DNA of 35,119 nucleotides from Pseudobdellovibrionaceae bacterium (GCA_014378775.1 JACMMZ010000100.1:1-35119), one strand, 5' to 3'. Shown: positions 19,165 through 29,229, numbered from the stretch's first letter. A program made the numbers and translations. The notes: generated by a model from the sequence alone, not told the origin.

Positions 19165-21842
19165 GATTCCCCAATTTCTAAAATTGAGTAAAGTTTTGTT
19201 GATACCAATATAGAACCACACGAAGAGCAAATCACAGGCATTAACTCTGTTATCAATCTAAATTCGGGATTAATAGTATATCTATTTGAACAGCCTTCCG
19301 AAATGCAATAATTTTGCCCATCACGAGCTTTGATTATTACTGGCATACTTCTTTCGGCCCTATGACGTAGCTTATTTAAACTAGGCTGTGATATTTCTGA
19401 AATGCTTTGAAACAAATTCCATTCTTTATTTTGAACGATTTCTAATATTTTTTTAGTAAGCGCTGCACCTTTTATCTCGGAAACGTTGAAATTTCTTAGC
19501 TGCTCGGCAGCAGATTCAAAATCTGTCATCAATATGCCATCGTTATTTGCCGATAAATAATTTCTAAAAAAACTCTTCAATCGATCTGTGTTAGTAAACA
19601 ATGATTGCATCTTGTTTCCTGAGATTTGCTTATAAGCAATCCAGGATTTGATTGGAAATCTTTTTTTGGTTTTTTTATTTTGTGACATCAAATAAATGAA
19701 GAAGTACAAATAAGTGAGCATAGTTTCTTCCGGAGGAAGAACTTTATATTCAGAATAAATATCTTCTGCAATTGCTGGGAAGGGTTCGCCTTTGTATCGA
19801 TTTCCTTTTGGCAGCACATAGCCCTCCCACGCGGATCTATCAGCAAACAACATTTCAATAAATGACTCACATAGTTCTGCAACCGACTCCGTTTCTACTG
19901 TGTATTTCGAAGACACTCCAACTACACTACGGACCCTTAAACAAATAAGAGCCATTATTGTACACCGTGGCCAAATATTTAAAGAATCTTTCTCAGAGAC
20001 TATGCAATCGCTGAGATGGCCCCATAAGTAGTACAATTGATCAATGGTAATTTTCCAAATTTTATTATATTTGCCTATTTTCTTAGGTGGCTCTTTGGCT
20101 ACTACTGATGCTGCGTTAGTTTCATCTTCCGTGTCCCCATCAGCATTATTAATTGTAGTATTGTTAAATTCAAACTTAGAAAAATGAGCAAATATCGATT
20201 GTAACGTTTGAATGTCATTAAATCTTTTAGAATTTTTAATCCCTTGATCTAAATTATCAATTTGTATTGGCGGCCATATTGCTATTTTGTCTATGATAGT
20301 ATTTTTTTCATCACCAAGAGCTTTTGCGTTCGTATTTTTTATTACAACTTCACCGTTAATACTGGATTGATTCAAATCCTCAAAAAAGTAATCTACAACC
20401 AATGAAGTAAGTGCCGTCAAATCTAAGTAGTCAGGCGTCGCTTCACCAGATAGCAGGGCCATAGCCCCACGCAAAGCATTTCTCTGAGATGGCCCAGTTG
20501 AAAGACTAACAATGTCATTTACAAAACTAATGCCTTTTAAAGCTTTACCCTCAATACTCTGACAATCTATCGATATTGTTGCAGCCTGAAACCTTCTGGA
20601 AGCCTCGGTAATATTTTCTGGCCATTTTATTTTAAGTTTATAATTTTCTATCTTTTCAGTAATCTTGACGGCACCCCTTTGTAAGCCGATTTTAATTAAG
20701 ATACTGATTTTATCTATTGGGAAGTTTTTTTGCGCAGCCTCGTCGAAGTTAATTTCAATGAATTCACCTGATGTAGATGCAAAAAAATTTAATGAACCTA
20801 CGTTTGTTTCTGGATTTGACCTAGATATTTGACGACAACCCTCATACTTACCGGATTTATTCGAAAAATAGTCAAGAATAGTTTTTGAATTGGTTTGTCT
20901 TAATAATCCTGCTTCAAAATTAGATCCGGACAATGCTGCTAAAGTACAATTAGCACTACCGCTAAAAATCCAACTTTCTTTTTTATTTAAAATTCCATAA
21001 AGTTTAAGGTGATGAAACCCCTTTTTATCTAAATCCCATTCTCTTAATTCGACGTTTTCAATTTTCTTAACATCTGAAATATCAAAATCGATTTTATTGT
21101 CCTGATCTAAACCTGGATATAAATAAACTTTTTTAGGCTCGAATTTTGTAATGAATAACCTTATGCCGGCAACCTCGCCTCCAAAGTACGGCGCCCCAAT
21201 ATAAAGATCAGAAGCTTTTTCAATTGGCAATTGCTCTAAAATTGTTTTTCGTGAATTGTTAATAAAATGCAACTCTCTGCTCGGATTTTTCTCATTAGAT
21301 TTATGTACATTTAGTTCCCCCAATATTGAATTGATGTATTGCACTTGAAAAGATGAACTTTGTTTTATATTTGACCATTGCTTAACTAGACCCTCTAAAA
21401 AGTCGACACTATCTGCAACCAATTCTCCGGTTAATGAATCACCGAACTTTCCATGAAAAGAATCAAATATCTCTACGTTTTCAATAAAGCCCGATTGTGT
21501 AAGGTTGCCACTACCCACGAGCAGAGCGAACTCTACCTCATTAAACATGATCCACACTTTAGGGTGAAATGATCCTTTACACGGCACAGCTGTAACCACA
21601 TAGTCTTTACCTGCTGACCTTAAAGCAGGTGCTTCCTGAAATGCTCTGGCCACGCCGAGTGAGTCGGCCAAGATCATACACTTCTCGAGCTTTTCCTTAT
21701 TTATTCTGGAAAAAACTGTAGACTCGAAAAATGCCAAGCTTAACGTGTAAGATGTACCTAAAATATGTGTGGGGCTAAATAATTCAAAAAAGTCTGAAAG
21801 TGGAATTCTATTAATTTCAGACATATTCTTTATCGCATCCAA
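19161..21842 (-). CDS. Phospholipase D-superfamily (HKD) nuclease-like protein with C-terminal zinc ribbon, first gene of the PLD operon
   Basis: Two HxK modules: SFHPKVWIMFNEVEFALLVGSGNLTQSGFIENVE and FHHLKLYGILNKKESWIFSGSANCTLAAL. C-terminal CISEGC...CSSCGSIL Cys cluster. Annotated start is TTG at 21842; an in-frame ATG at 21824 is the alternative. Confidence 0.85.
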   Translation of the reverse strand: MDAIKNMSEINRIPLSDFFELFSPTHILGTSYTLSLAFFESTVFSRINKEKLEKCMILADSLGVARAFQEAPALRSAGKDYVVTAVPCKGSFHPKVWIMFNEVEFALLVGSGNLTQSGFIENVEIFDSFHGKFGDSLTGELVADSVDFLEGLVKQWSNIKQSSSFQVQYINSILGELNVHKSNEKNPSRELHFINNSRKTILEQLPIEKASDLYIGAPYFGGEVAGIRLFITKFEPKKVYLYPGLDQDNKIDFDISDVKKIENVELREWDLDKKGFHHLKLYGILNKKESWIFSGSANCTLAALSGSNFEAGLLRQTNSKTILDYFSNKSGKYEGCRQISRSNPETNVGSLNFFASTSGEFIEINFDEAAQKNFPIDKISILIKIGLQRGAVKITEKIENYKLKIKWPENITEASRRFQAATISIDCQSIEGKALKGISFVNDIVSLSTGPSQRNALRGAMALLSGEATPDYLDLTALTSLVVDYFFEDLNQSSINGEVVIKNTNAKALGDEKNTIIDKIAIWPPIQIDNLDQGIKNSKRFNDIQTLQSIFAHFSKFEFNNTTINNADGDTEDETNAASVVAKEPPKKIGKYNKIWKITIDQLYYLWGHLSDCIVSEKDSLNIWPRCTIMALICLRVRSVVGVSSKYTVETESVAELCESFIEMLFADRSAWEGYVLPKGNRYKGEPFPAIAEDIYSEYKVLPPEETMLTYLYFFIYLMSQNKKTKKRFPIKSWIAYKQISGNKMQSLFTNTDRLKSFFRNYLSANNDGILMTDFESAAEQLRNFNVSEIKGAALTKKILEIVQNKEWNLFQSISEISQPSLNKLRHRAERSMPVIIKARDGQNYCISEGCSNRYTINPEFRLITELMPVICSSCGSILVSTKLYSILEIGES

Positions 21843-22427
21843 TCTGTTTTAATTCGCAAGGTATTTCCCGATAGCGCTTATTCAGCGAAACTTTTTAAAT
21901 AAGAATTTGTTAATTAAAACACAGTTTGTAAATGCCGAGTATTAAAGGCTAATTTGGATCTGGACTATTGGCCTGCAAGTTCGCAGGCTAGAAGAGTTCA
22001 AAATTAAGCTTTATTGGCTTTGAGATAAAGTTTGCATCCGCATCAACTGTGGTTTGCTTGATCTCATTTTTGCTCTTGTCGGGACCCAACACATCGCAAG
22101 TGAACAATTCTGTATTTCCAGAACTCACCAATACGTCGGATCCAGAATATTCAAACCTTTCGAGTTGTCTAAGAATTTAGGCACTAAATAAATACTTACA
22201 AACGTAATTAAATTTCCTATAAATTACTTAATCTGCGTCAACCATACAGCTGCATCGAGTCTGCAAGAGTTTACTTATTCTTTAAAAAAATTCTACGGCT
22301 AAAGTGCAATATCCCACAAAAAATTATAACAACAAAATCAATGATTTTGTGATCTATCAGTCTATCAAAAAAGATTTCTCACACATTCGCTGACCAAGTT
22401 GTGGGCTATTCAGTCACAGCTTCTTCT

Positions 22428-23819
22428 CTAATCTTTTTTTGCATCCGCAAATTTTGCCATCATTGTTGGATTATTCTTTGTAAGCTTTTTAATTGTCACG
22501 TCTTCAGCCTTGCGATTTGCTAAATCCAACTGGTTCTCAGCTCCCAAGAGGACGTCTTTTGTTTTCTGCAGTTGTGCAATTGATTTATCGATTGACTCAA
22601 TCGCCGTTCTAAATTTATCAGAGGCTAATTTATAATTTCTTGCAAAGCCACCTTTGAAAGCTTCTAGCTCTTTTTCAAAATTTGTAATATCTAAGTTCTG
22701 ATTCTTAACAAAAGCTAATTCGGCTTTGTACTTAAGCGAGTTAAGCGCAGCACTTCGTAATAAAGAAATAATTGGCAAAAAAAACTGCGGTCTCACCACG
22801 TACATTTTTGGGTATCGATAGGACACATCAACTATTCCTCTGTTGTAAAGCTCATTATCGGCCTCAAGAAGCGAAACTAGAACCGCGTACTCGCAGCCTT
22901 TTTCTATGCGATCTTTATCTAATTCCTTAAAGAAATCCTCATTCTTATTCTTTTTACCGGTGCCATCAGCCTCATTTTTCATTTCGAACATAATTGAAAT
23001 TATTTCGTTTTCGTTTTCATCTGACTCTTTAAAGATATAATCACCCTTACTGCCAGAGCTGCCATCGTTATCTTTTTCAAAATAGGCCTTAGGAAATGCC
23101 ATAGCTCTTATATTATTAAATTCATTTTCACAGTGTTTCTCTAGCGTCTCACCAACCATTTTTGTAGATAGCTGAAGCTTCATATCTTTAAGTCTTTCAA
23201 TCGAATCGTCTCTATCCTTGATTTGCGTTTCGTATTTTTCTTTAAGTGACTTTTCTGAAAGCTCTTTTTCAAGTTTCAGTTTATCGACGCTGACCTTTAA
23301 TGAATCTCTTTCTTTTTCAACAATCCCAACCGCTTCTGACACTTTAAGTTTTTGTGTCAGCTCAGCAGTATCCAACTTTGATTTGAGAGCAGAAATCTCG
23401 GCCTCTTTTTCAGCCTTGGTTTTATCGACTTCAGCCGCTAGCTTTACTTCAGAGACCTGCGTGGCCGCCAATTTTTCTTGCTCGATTTTTTCGATTTTCG
23501 ACACAAGCAAGTCACGCTCTCTTTCGACCTTAGTGAGTGCGTCTTTAGCTGCCGCCTGAAGAGCTAATTCAGTCGAGACAAGTTTATTTTTCATCTCTTG
23601 AATTTCTGATTCCTTGACTGATGAGTTCTTCTGAAACTCAGCGGTTAGCTTGGCCTTTTCTAGCTCAACTGCTGAGTTTTTCTCTTTTTCAGCAATTTCA
23701 AGGCGATTATGGATCTCCTTTTCAAAGTCACCATCGCGAACTTGCTTTAAAATTGCAGCATACCCCGCCTCATCAATCTTAAAAGCCTTACTACAGTGCG
23801 GACATCTTATTTCGTTCAT
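22428..23819 (-). CDS. DUF2130-family protein (Zn-ribbon, coiled coil, PD-(D/E)XK-like domain)
   Basis: N-terminal [36 protein letters not shown], long coiled coil, then [10 protein letters not shown]...[31 protein letters not shown], typical of DUF2130. Confidence 0.88.
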   Translation of the reverse strand: MNEIRCPHCSKAFKIDEAGYAAILKQVRDGDFEKEIHNRLEIAEKEKNSAVELEKAKLTAEFQKNSSVKESEIQEMKNKLVSTELALQAAAKDALTKVERERDLLVSKIEKIEQEKLAATQVSEVKLAAEVDKTKAEKEAEISALKSKLDTAELTQKLKVSEAVGIVEKERDSLKVSVDKLKLEKELSEKSLKEKYETQIKDRDDSIERLKDMKLQLSTKMVGETLEKHCENEFNNIRAMAFPKAYFEKDNDGSSGSKGDYIFKESDENENEIISIMFEMKNEADGTGKKNKNEDFFKELDKDRIEKGCEYAVLVSLLEADNELYNRGIVDVSYRYPKMYVVRPQFFLPIISLLRSAALNSLKYKAELAFVKNQNLDITNFEKELEAFKGGFARNYKLASDKFRTAIESIDKSIAQLQKTKDVLLGAENQLDLANRKAEDVTIKKLTKNNPTMMAKFADAKKD

Positions 23820-24092
23820 ATCATTCCATTCTAATTGTTAAAAGTTCACATTCCTCAACTTAAATAATCACACCAAAATATTACTTCAAAAATAATAAAC
23901 TTTAAATTATTTACGACTGCATTCCTGCCTTCTGGTCTCTGCGATCGACTTTAAATATTTTTTTTTGATTTTCGCTAAGGTTTTGTGCATTTTTTCCAAC
24001 TCGGTAACTCCGAGAGAAGCCGTAAATTCGTCGAGTTGCCAACACCATTTTTTTTCGAGGGCATTTCGACCAATACAAAATTAGAGATAAGG

Positions 24093-24551
24093 TCAGCCAT
24101 TATTAGTTCCTTTATTTGTACCGATTACGCCAAGAACAATCTTAATTGAGGCCCTCGTCTGCATAGTTCGTTTTTGATCGACCAATTCATCTGTTTGAAA
24201 AGCCGCTATTAAGTCGTAATCTAGATCGTCCCATATAATTGCAATTTCACACTCCGGATTTAGCGGAGCTTTAAATAGAATCTTTTTAATTTCTTCTTCG
24301 GAAGAATCTTTATTAGTCATTAAAAGCGATTTAGCCTTTTTCTTTTGCTCTGAATCTAAAAATACTTCGGGGTTGTCTTTTATTAACATTGTGAAGGAGC
24401 CATTTATGTCTGCGAAGTTTCCGCCTGAACCAAACTTTACGCGACCACTTGCCTTTGGATACTTTTGCCTTAACAGCTTCCAAACTTCGTTGTATTTTTT
24501 TTGAATTTCGTAAAGCTCCGCCCCTAAATAATAGTTCATACTATTCTCCAT
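24093..24551 (-). CDS. hypothetical protein
   Basis: 152-aa ORF, same direction as neighbours. Confidence 0.6.
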   Translation of the reverse strand: MENSMNYYLGAELYEIQKKYNEVWKLLRQKYPKASGRVKFGSGGNFADINGSFTMLIKDNPEVFLDSEQKKKAKSLLMTNKDSSEEEIKKILFKAPLNPECEIAIIWDDLDYDLIAAFQTDELVDQKRTMQTRASIKIVLGVIGTNKGTNNG

Positions 24552-24574
24552 CGTATATTTTAAATTAATTTTGC

Positions 24575-24588
24575 CGTTACGTGCTGCT
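24575..24588. repeat. Direct repeat copy 1, CGTTACGTGCTGCT
   Basis: Identical 14-mer at 26115-26128; the pair flanks exactly two genes. Confidence 0.8.
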
Positions 24589-24629
24589 GATTCCGCTCAA
24601 TCCCAAAGTTGTTTTTCTATTTGGCGACT

Positions 24630-25520
24630 TTAAGATTTTAAGCCAGTTATCTGATGATTTTCGGAATTAAAGTTTGCAAACCATACGTCAGCCCGCTTGA
24701 ACAAACCGTGACTTAAGTTTTTTTCGTTTTCAAATAGGGTAAAGCGAATTGTGTCATCTGCATTTTCGTCATAATATTTTTTTCGATAAATTAAGACTAA
24801 TTTGTCAATAGATCTGAAATCGCGAATTTCTCTTAAATCTGTTGGAAGTGGTCTTTTGTCCAACCTAGATTCCATTCCTAGATTAATCTGACTAGCTACA
24901 ATGACGACTAAATTAAGATCTGTGGACATTGTTTTAAGATTCTTTAAAATGTCTTCAACCTCAAGTAATCGATTCGGGAATTTTTGCTCACTATTTAGCA
25001 ATTGAATATAATCTACAAAAACATACTTGAGTGTTGATTGTTGTGCTTTATAAAGCTCAACACGTTTTCTTAAGTCTTGTACTGACAAAGTGTACGAATC
25101 ATCAATTTCTGCTAGGCCATTTGAAAATGAACTAAAGCCTATTGCTGTATCTTGCTGACTTCTGTACATAGCATTTAGACTTTTAATGCCAACGTCGGAT
25201 TGCAGCGATTGCCATCGCTGCAAAGCCTTTGCTTTACTTAGTTCTATTGAAAAAAAGAGGCTTTTGTATTCTTTGAATTCAGAAACTTCATCTAATAAGT
25301 TGAGCATAACAGCCGACTTACCCATACTGGGTCTGCCCGCAATTATGACTAATTTCGAAAAGGTTTCATTGCCAACCAATGCTTCAAACAGAGGTTTCGG
25401 TTTTTCAATAAACGCTTTTAACTTAAAACTGTTTTCCGTATTTGCGATTGCCTGTGCTGTATTAAATAAAGTGTACAGCGGAAATAATCCGGCAAATTTT
25501 ATGAGTGTTCGTCTTTTCAT
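24630..25520 (-). CDS. DnaB C-terminal-domain-like (RecA-fold) ATPase with a Tat-signal-like N-terminus
   Basis: Walker A IIAGRPSMGKSAVMLNLL, Walker B KYVFVDYIQLLNS, VIVASQINLGMESRLDKRPLPTDLREIRDF are all DnaB-C motifs. N-terminus MKRRTLIKFAGLFPLYTLFNTAQAIA. Confidence 0.85.
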   Translation of the reverse strand: MKRRTLIKFAGLFPLYTLFNTAQAIANTENSFKLKAFIEKPKPLFEALVGNETFSKLVIIAGRPSMGKSAVMLNLLDEVSEFKEYKSLFFSIELSKAKALQRWQSLQSDVGIKSLNAMYRSQQDTAIGFSSFSNGLAEIDDSYTLSVQDLRKRVELYKAQQSTLKYVFVDYIQLLNSEQKFPNRLLEVEDILKNLKTMSTDLNLVVIVASQINLGMESRLDKRPLPTDLREIRDFRSIDKLVLIYRKKYYDENADDTIRFTLFENEKNLSHGLFKRADVWFANFNSENHQITGLKS

Positions 25521-25571
25521 TTTAATTTCCTTTCAAAAATATTATCAAACAGTCATTCTTTTATAGCTCAA

Positions 25572-26024
25572 TTAGATTTTCGATTTCTCTACCGCCAATA
25601 TTGCCTTTATTAACTGATCTAAGCGCATGTGACCCAATTTTTGAAACAGTCTTGATTGCCAGTAACTTGCCTCCGAACCAGCCTTGATACTTAAACTCGT
25701 CGATGTTCCTAGCGTTTCAATTGTTTCACTCACTTCATCCTCTCGAACATCTAAACACTTTAAAGCAAGATCTAAAATTTTTTGGTACTGCGACATAGGT
25801 AACTTATGCCGTGTCACGGATTCGTCATCATGATTTGGGCGTACTAGTCGCAAATAATCATTGGCTGAACCGGTCGAGGTGATGATTACGCCAGGGTGTA
25901 CAACTTCAAACTTTTGCTCGGTACTTTTACCGAAACACGGGAGTATATTGGTTTGTAGGGTAATTGAAATATCTGAAATATTAATTAGATCATCAGCTTT
26001 TACGGTAATAGTTTTTTTGCTCAT
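25572..26024 (-). CDS. hypothetical protein
   Basis: ~150-aa ORF. The internal Met (MSKKTITV, 26024) has RBS GAAAGGATCAAAA, preferred over 26039. Confidence 0.6.
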   Translation of the reverse strand: MSKKTITVKADDLINISDISITLQTNILPCFGKSTEQKFEVVHPGVIITSTGSANDYLRLVRPNHDDESVTRHKLPMSQYQKILDLALKCLDVREDEVSETIETLGTSTSLSIKAGSEASYWQSRLFQKLGHMRLDQLIKAILAVEKSKI

Positions 26025-26114
26025 TTTTGATCCTTTCATTTTAATTTCGCAAAGCTCGGCGCCAGAGCAATATAAACATTCCCATTATTCTTCCATTTAT
26101 ATTTTCTTATTCTG

Positions 26115-26128
26115 CGTTACGTGCTGCT
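26115..26128. repeat. Direct repeat copy 2, CGTTACGTGCTGCT
   Basis: Identical to 24575-24588. Confidence 0.8.
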
Positions 26129-27614
26129 AACTATGGTGCTGAAGCCACCTAAATAACTCAACCATCGCCATCGTGTCTTGCCGGCAATAGGCCAGCATAT
26201 CTTCAACGACTTGGTTTTTTGCTTTTGGGTCAATTTTTCCGCGTAAAATCAATTCGGCAAAGGCTTGTGTCGTCGAGCCATCCCCAATCGTTAAATTCTT
26301 GTAATTTAATTTTTCACCGATTAAAGCCGGCGCCACTTCTTTAATACTAAAACTACCGTAAAATTCCGGATGATAAACGGCACTTCTAAAGAGCGGTAGT
26401 GGATCGACGAATCTTTCGACCAAGGCCAATAGAGCTTTGCGATTTTTCTTATCTTGTTCGGCCAGTTTTTTTATAACTCCAATTTCGAATACTTTGTTGT
26501 AACTAACAATGCTTCCTTTAGCGCCAAGGCCATCAAGCATGGCTTTTATTATGCCAGCGCGCGGGTCGCTGGCTTCGGTATGTAAATACTCAAAGTGTTT
26601 CAACTTTGAACTCCTTGCTGATTCTAAAATATAGCAACTAAATTGAAATGGTATTTTACCATAAGGGTGCGTTCCCTCATATCTTGGAATCGCAGGGTTA
26701 ATTGTTTCGAAGTCGAAAAAGTAGAGTGGAAACTTCCATGTTGCCAGCTCTGATTTGATTTGAGATTTATCTACAAAAAGCTTGTTACTTTTAGTAACTT
26801 CTATGGCGCGTTTGGTATTATTTTTAAAATCTTTGGGGTCTAAATCTGTGATTTTTATTTTACCTGCGTTATAAAGCTCCCAGACTTTTTTACCGCGCAC
26901 ACCGGGTAGTGCAAAAATTGATTTTTTAGGAATATTTTTCCAGCACGTGCTTTTAAAAGGACAGCCGTAGGGATCACTACAATACGGGCCAATTTCTTTT
27001 TCGGGTAGTTTTGTGGCTAGTGCCACTTTTAATAATGTCTTAATGTTTTTATTTACGCTTGCTTGCATTGCGCGGACTTCTTTTGTGATATCAACAGTTC
27101 CAAAAATATTTTTTAAATCTGGATACGTCACTTCGGTGTTAATGTGTCTTATTGAAATTGATGCCAAATTTAAGCCGGTGCTTTCAATAACTATAGACTG
27201 AATAGCAGCGTCTTGATAATACTGCTCTTTAACTTCTGAAGCTTTTTTGACTTCAATTAAATGCCAGCCTTTTTTATCTTTCTTAAGTATGTCAACTCTA
27301 GCAAAAATGCCGTTATTTAAAAACGAAGCTTCAAATATTAATGTTTCACCATCGGCCAATGCTTTTTCTGTTAAATCGTGAGCTTTTTTATAATCCCAGT
27401 AATCGGCCTGAATAAGTACGCCCACGCCCGCGTGTTTACGCGCAAGCTCGCCCACTTCATTACCTTCATCGAACTGCATTTGCGTGGCTGCATCGGTATC
27501 TGCAGCGGCTTCAGGTTGATTTATTGATAGCCATAAGTATTTTTCGCATTGAAAGCCCTTCATTAACGAAGATTTTGAGAGGGTTTTCGGTTTCGTTTTT
27601 TTACTTTCGGCCAT
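26127..27614 (-). CDS. DUF2779-family protein (Cas4-like PD-(D/E)XK with Fe-S cysteines, plus RNase H/DEDD exonuclease-like domain)
   Basis: LSKSSLMKGFQCEKYLWL, IFARVDIL...HLIEVKKASEVKEQYYQDAAIQ, YCSDPYGCPFKSTCW, YFFDFETINPAIPRYEGTHPYGKIPFQFSCY, YCRQDTMAMVELF. Confidence 0.92.
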   Translation of the reverse strand: MAESKKTKPKTLSKSSLMKGFQCEKYLWLSINQPEAAADTDAATQMQFDEGNEVGELARKHAGVGVLIQADYWDYKKAHDLTEKALADGETLIFEASFLNNGIFARVDILKKDKKGWHLIEVKKASEVKEQYYQDAAIQSIVIESTGLNLASISIRHINTEVTYPDLKNIFGTVDITKEVRAMQASVNKNIKTLLKVALATKLPEKEIGPYCSDPYGCPFKSTCWKNIPKKSIFALPGVRGKKVWELYNAGKIKITDLDPKDFKNNTKRAIEVTKSNKLFVDKSQIKSELATWKFPLYFFDFETINPAIPRYEGTHPYGKIPFQFSCYILESARSSKLKHFEYLHTEASDPRAGIIKAMLDGLGAKGSIVSYNKVFEIGVIKKLAEQDKKNRKALLALVERFVDPLPLFRSAVYHPEFYGSFSIKEVAPALIGEKLNYKNLTIGDGSTTQAFAELILRGKIDPKAKNQVVEDMLAYCRQDTMAMVELFRWLQHHS

Positions 27615-27790
27615 TGCTTATTCCTATTCTGTTACTTCGTGCCATTTTTATCTACAAAAACTGGTCTATACAACTTATTTTAGTACTCTGAGTAATATTT
27701 TCATATTAAATATTAGTATTTTATCGATATAATACACTTTTTACTTAATTTTATAACTAATTGGGACGATAAGCATTTTAAGAGGTCCAT

Positions 27791-28141
27791 ATGAGCAAAG
27801 CAAAGATTTCTAAAGCAGATTACACCATCGGTGAGCGCTTAACCTACCTTCGCAACGTAAGAGGTATAACGCAAACAAAGTTAGCCGAAATTGCTGACGT
27901 CAGCCAAAGCACGATCACGCAAATAGAAAAAGGCCACAAAGATCCGTCGCTTTCGACATTAACTAAATTGGCACACGCACTTGATTGCCATATCGCCATT
28001 TTATTTTCGAGTGATGATGTGCATGTGTTTGATATGGCGAGGTTGCGGAAGAAGTACACTCATGTGAATAAATTGAACCCGACTTTGTACCATGCTTTGG
28101 GGAAGGTGGTTGCGTATGCGAAAGAGATTGAGTTTATTTAG
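27791..28141 (+). CDS. XRE-family HTH transcriptional regulator
   Basis: IGERLTYLRNVRGITQTKLAEIADVSQSTITQIEKGHKDPSLSTLTKLAHALD. Confidence 0.93.
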   Translation: MSKAKISKADYTIGERLTYLRNVRGITQTKLAEIADVSQSTITQIEKGHKDPSLSTLTKLAHALDCHIAILFSSDDVHVFDMARLRKKYTHVNKLNPTLYHALGKVVAYAKEIEFI

Positions 28142-28188
28142 TTCTAAATAACTGCAAGCCATAGGATGATGGTCAAACTGGAGGATAA

Positions 28189-29229
28189 ATGGCGAGGAAT
28201 TTTTTTTATAAATATGGCGAAAAAAATTTCGCATTTAAGACCTTATACGAAATGGATCCAATTGATAAATCGTTAAAAATGATTCAAAAGGGAGGCAAGG
28301 CGCTAAAAAACTGTGAAGTTTACTGGCTTTGCATATTTAATGGCGATTTTCGCTTTAGAGATTTTAACAAAATAACTGAAACACACAAAAATGTTAAGTC
28401 GAGAAAGAAAACTGAGCTGCATCATACGCAATTCAAAGATTGCAGAAACTTCTTTGGCGCAAAAAATGGCGATATATTATGGGTTTTTACGGAAACAAAT
28501 ATTTTTGCTTTCGAATTGTTAGAAGACAAAACATATGATGCCGATAGTGACGAGCTTATCAAGCCTACTGATATCCCGGATTGCCTAGGCCTACTTCCCG
28601 ACTATCCAAAACTACGCAAGGCCAAACTGGCCATAACACCACTGAAACGATTTGAATATACCGTCCCAGAAATATTTTTGAGTACCGACACATCTGGCAT
28701 TTACGGAACGATTCGACTTCTTGACGGCGATCGAGACGCTAATTCAAAAATAGGAACTTCGCTAGTCACATCTAAAAAAATAAAACCATCATCAAATTTT
28801 GAAATTTTAGACTTTTTATCACCTACTCAACTTGAAACGTTTTTATTTAAGGTTTTTGATTCCAATGATTTTTTTGTTTCATCCTGCAAAGGGGCCTCAA
28901 GATCGCAGATTGATTTACATATATTTCCCAAAGAACAAACAATTTCGCTTGGGGGATTAACCGTAGATATCAATGATGGCCTACTTCTCCAAGTTAAACG
29001 AAGAATAACTAGCGAAGATGCAATCGAATTTCTTAAGAACAGTGATAGCAATATTTTTCTATTTACTTTATCTGACATCGGGCAGTTGGGCCCACAAAAT
29101 ATCGGAATAGCAAGCCGACTAATAGACAAATCTCATATTATAAAAAATCTGGTAGACTGCAATGAAGTAGAGAAAGCGATGGCTTGGGCAAAAAAGATTC
29201 TTGGAAGCCGCTGCTTTGATTTTAATTAG
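28189..29229 (+). CDS. hypothetical protein paired with the XRE regulator
   Basis: 346-aa ORF, RBS-like GGAGGATAAATG, 47 nt after the XRE gene. Confidence 0.7.
   Translation: MARNFFYKYGEKNFAFKTLYEMDPIDKSLKMIQKGGKALKNCEVYWLCIFNGDFRFRDFNKITETHKNVKSRKKTELHHTQFKDCRNFFGAKNGDILWVFTETNIFAFELLEDKTYDADSDELIKPTDIPDCLGLLPDYPKLRKAKLAITPLKRFEYTVPEIFLSTDTSGIYGTIRLLDGDRDANSKIGTSLVTSKKIKPSSNFEILDFLSPTQLETFLFKVFDSNDFFVSSCKGASRSQIDLHIFPKEQTISLGGLTVDINDGLLLQVKRRITSEDAIEFLKNSDSNIFLFTLSDIGQLGPQNIGIASRLIDKSHIIKNLVDCNEVEKAMAWAKKILGSRCFDFN

Noticed and set aside
23218-23559. 113-aa Ser/Phe-rich ORF
   Set aside because: Antisense to the coiled-coil region of the DUF2130 gene; composition is the complement of Glu/Lys codons.
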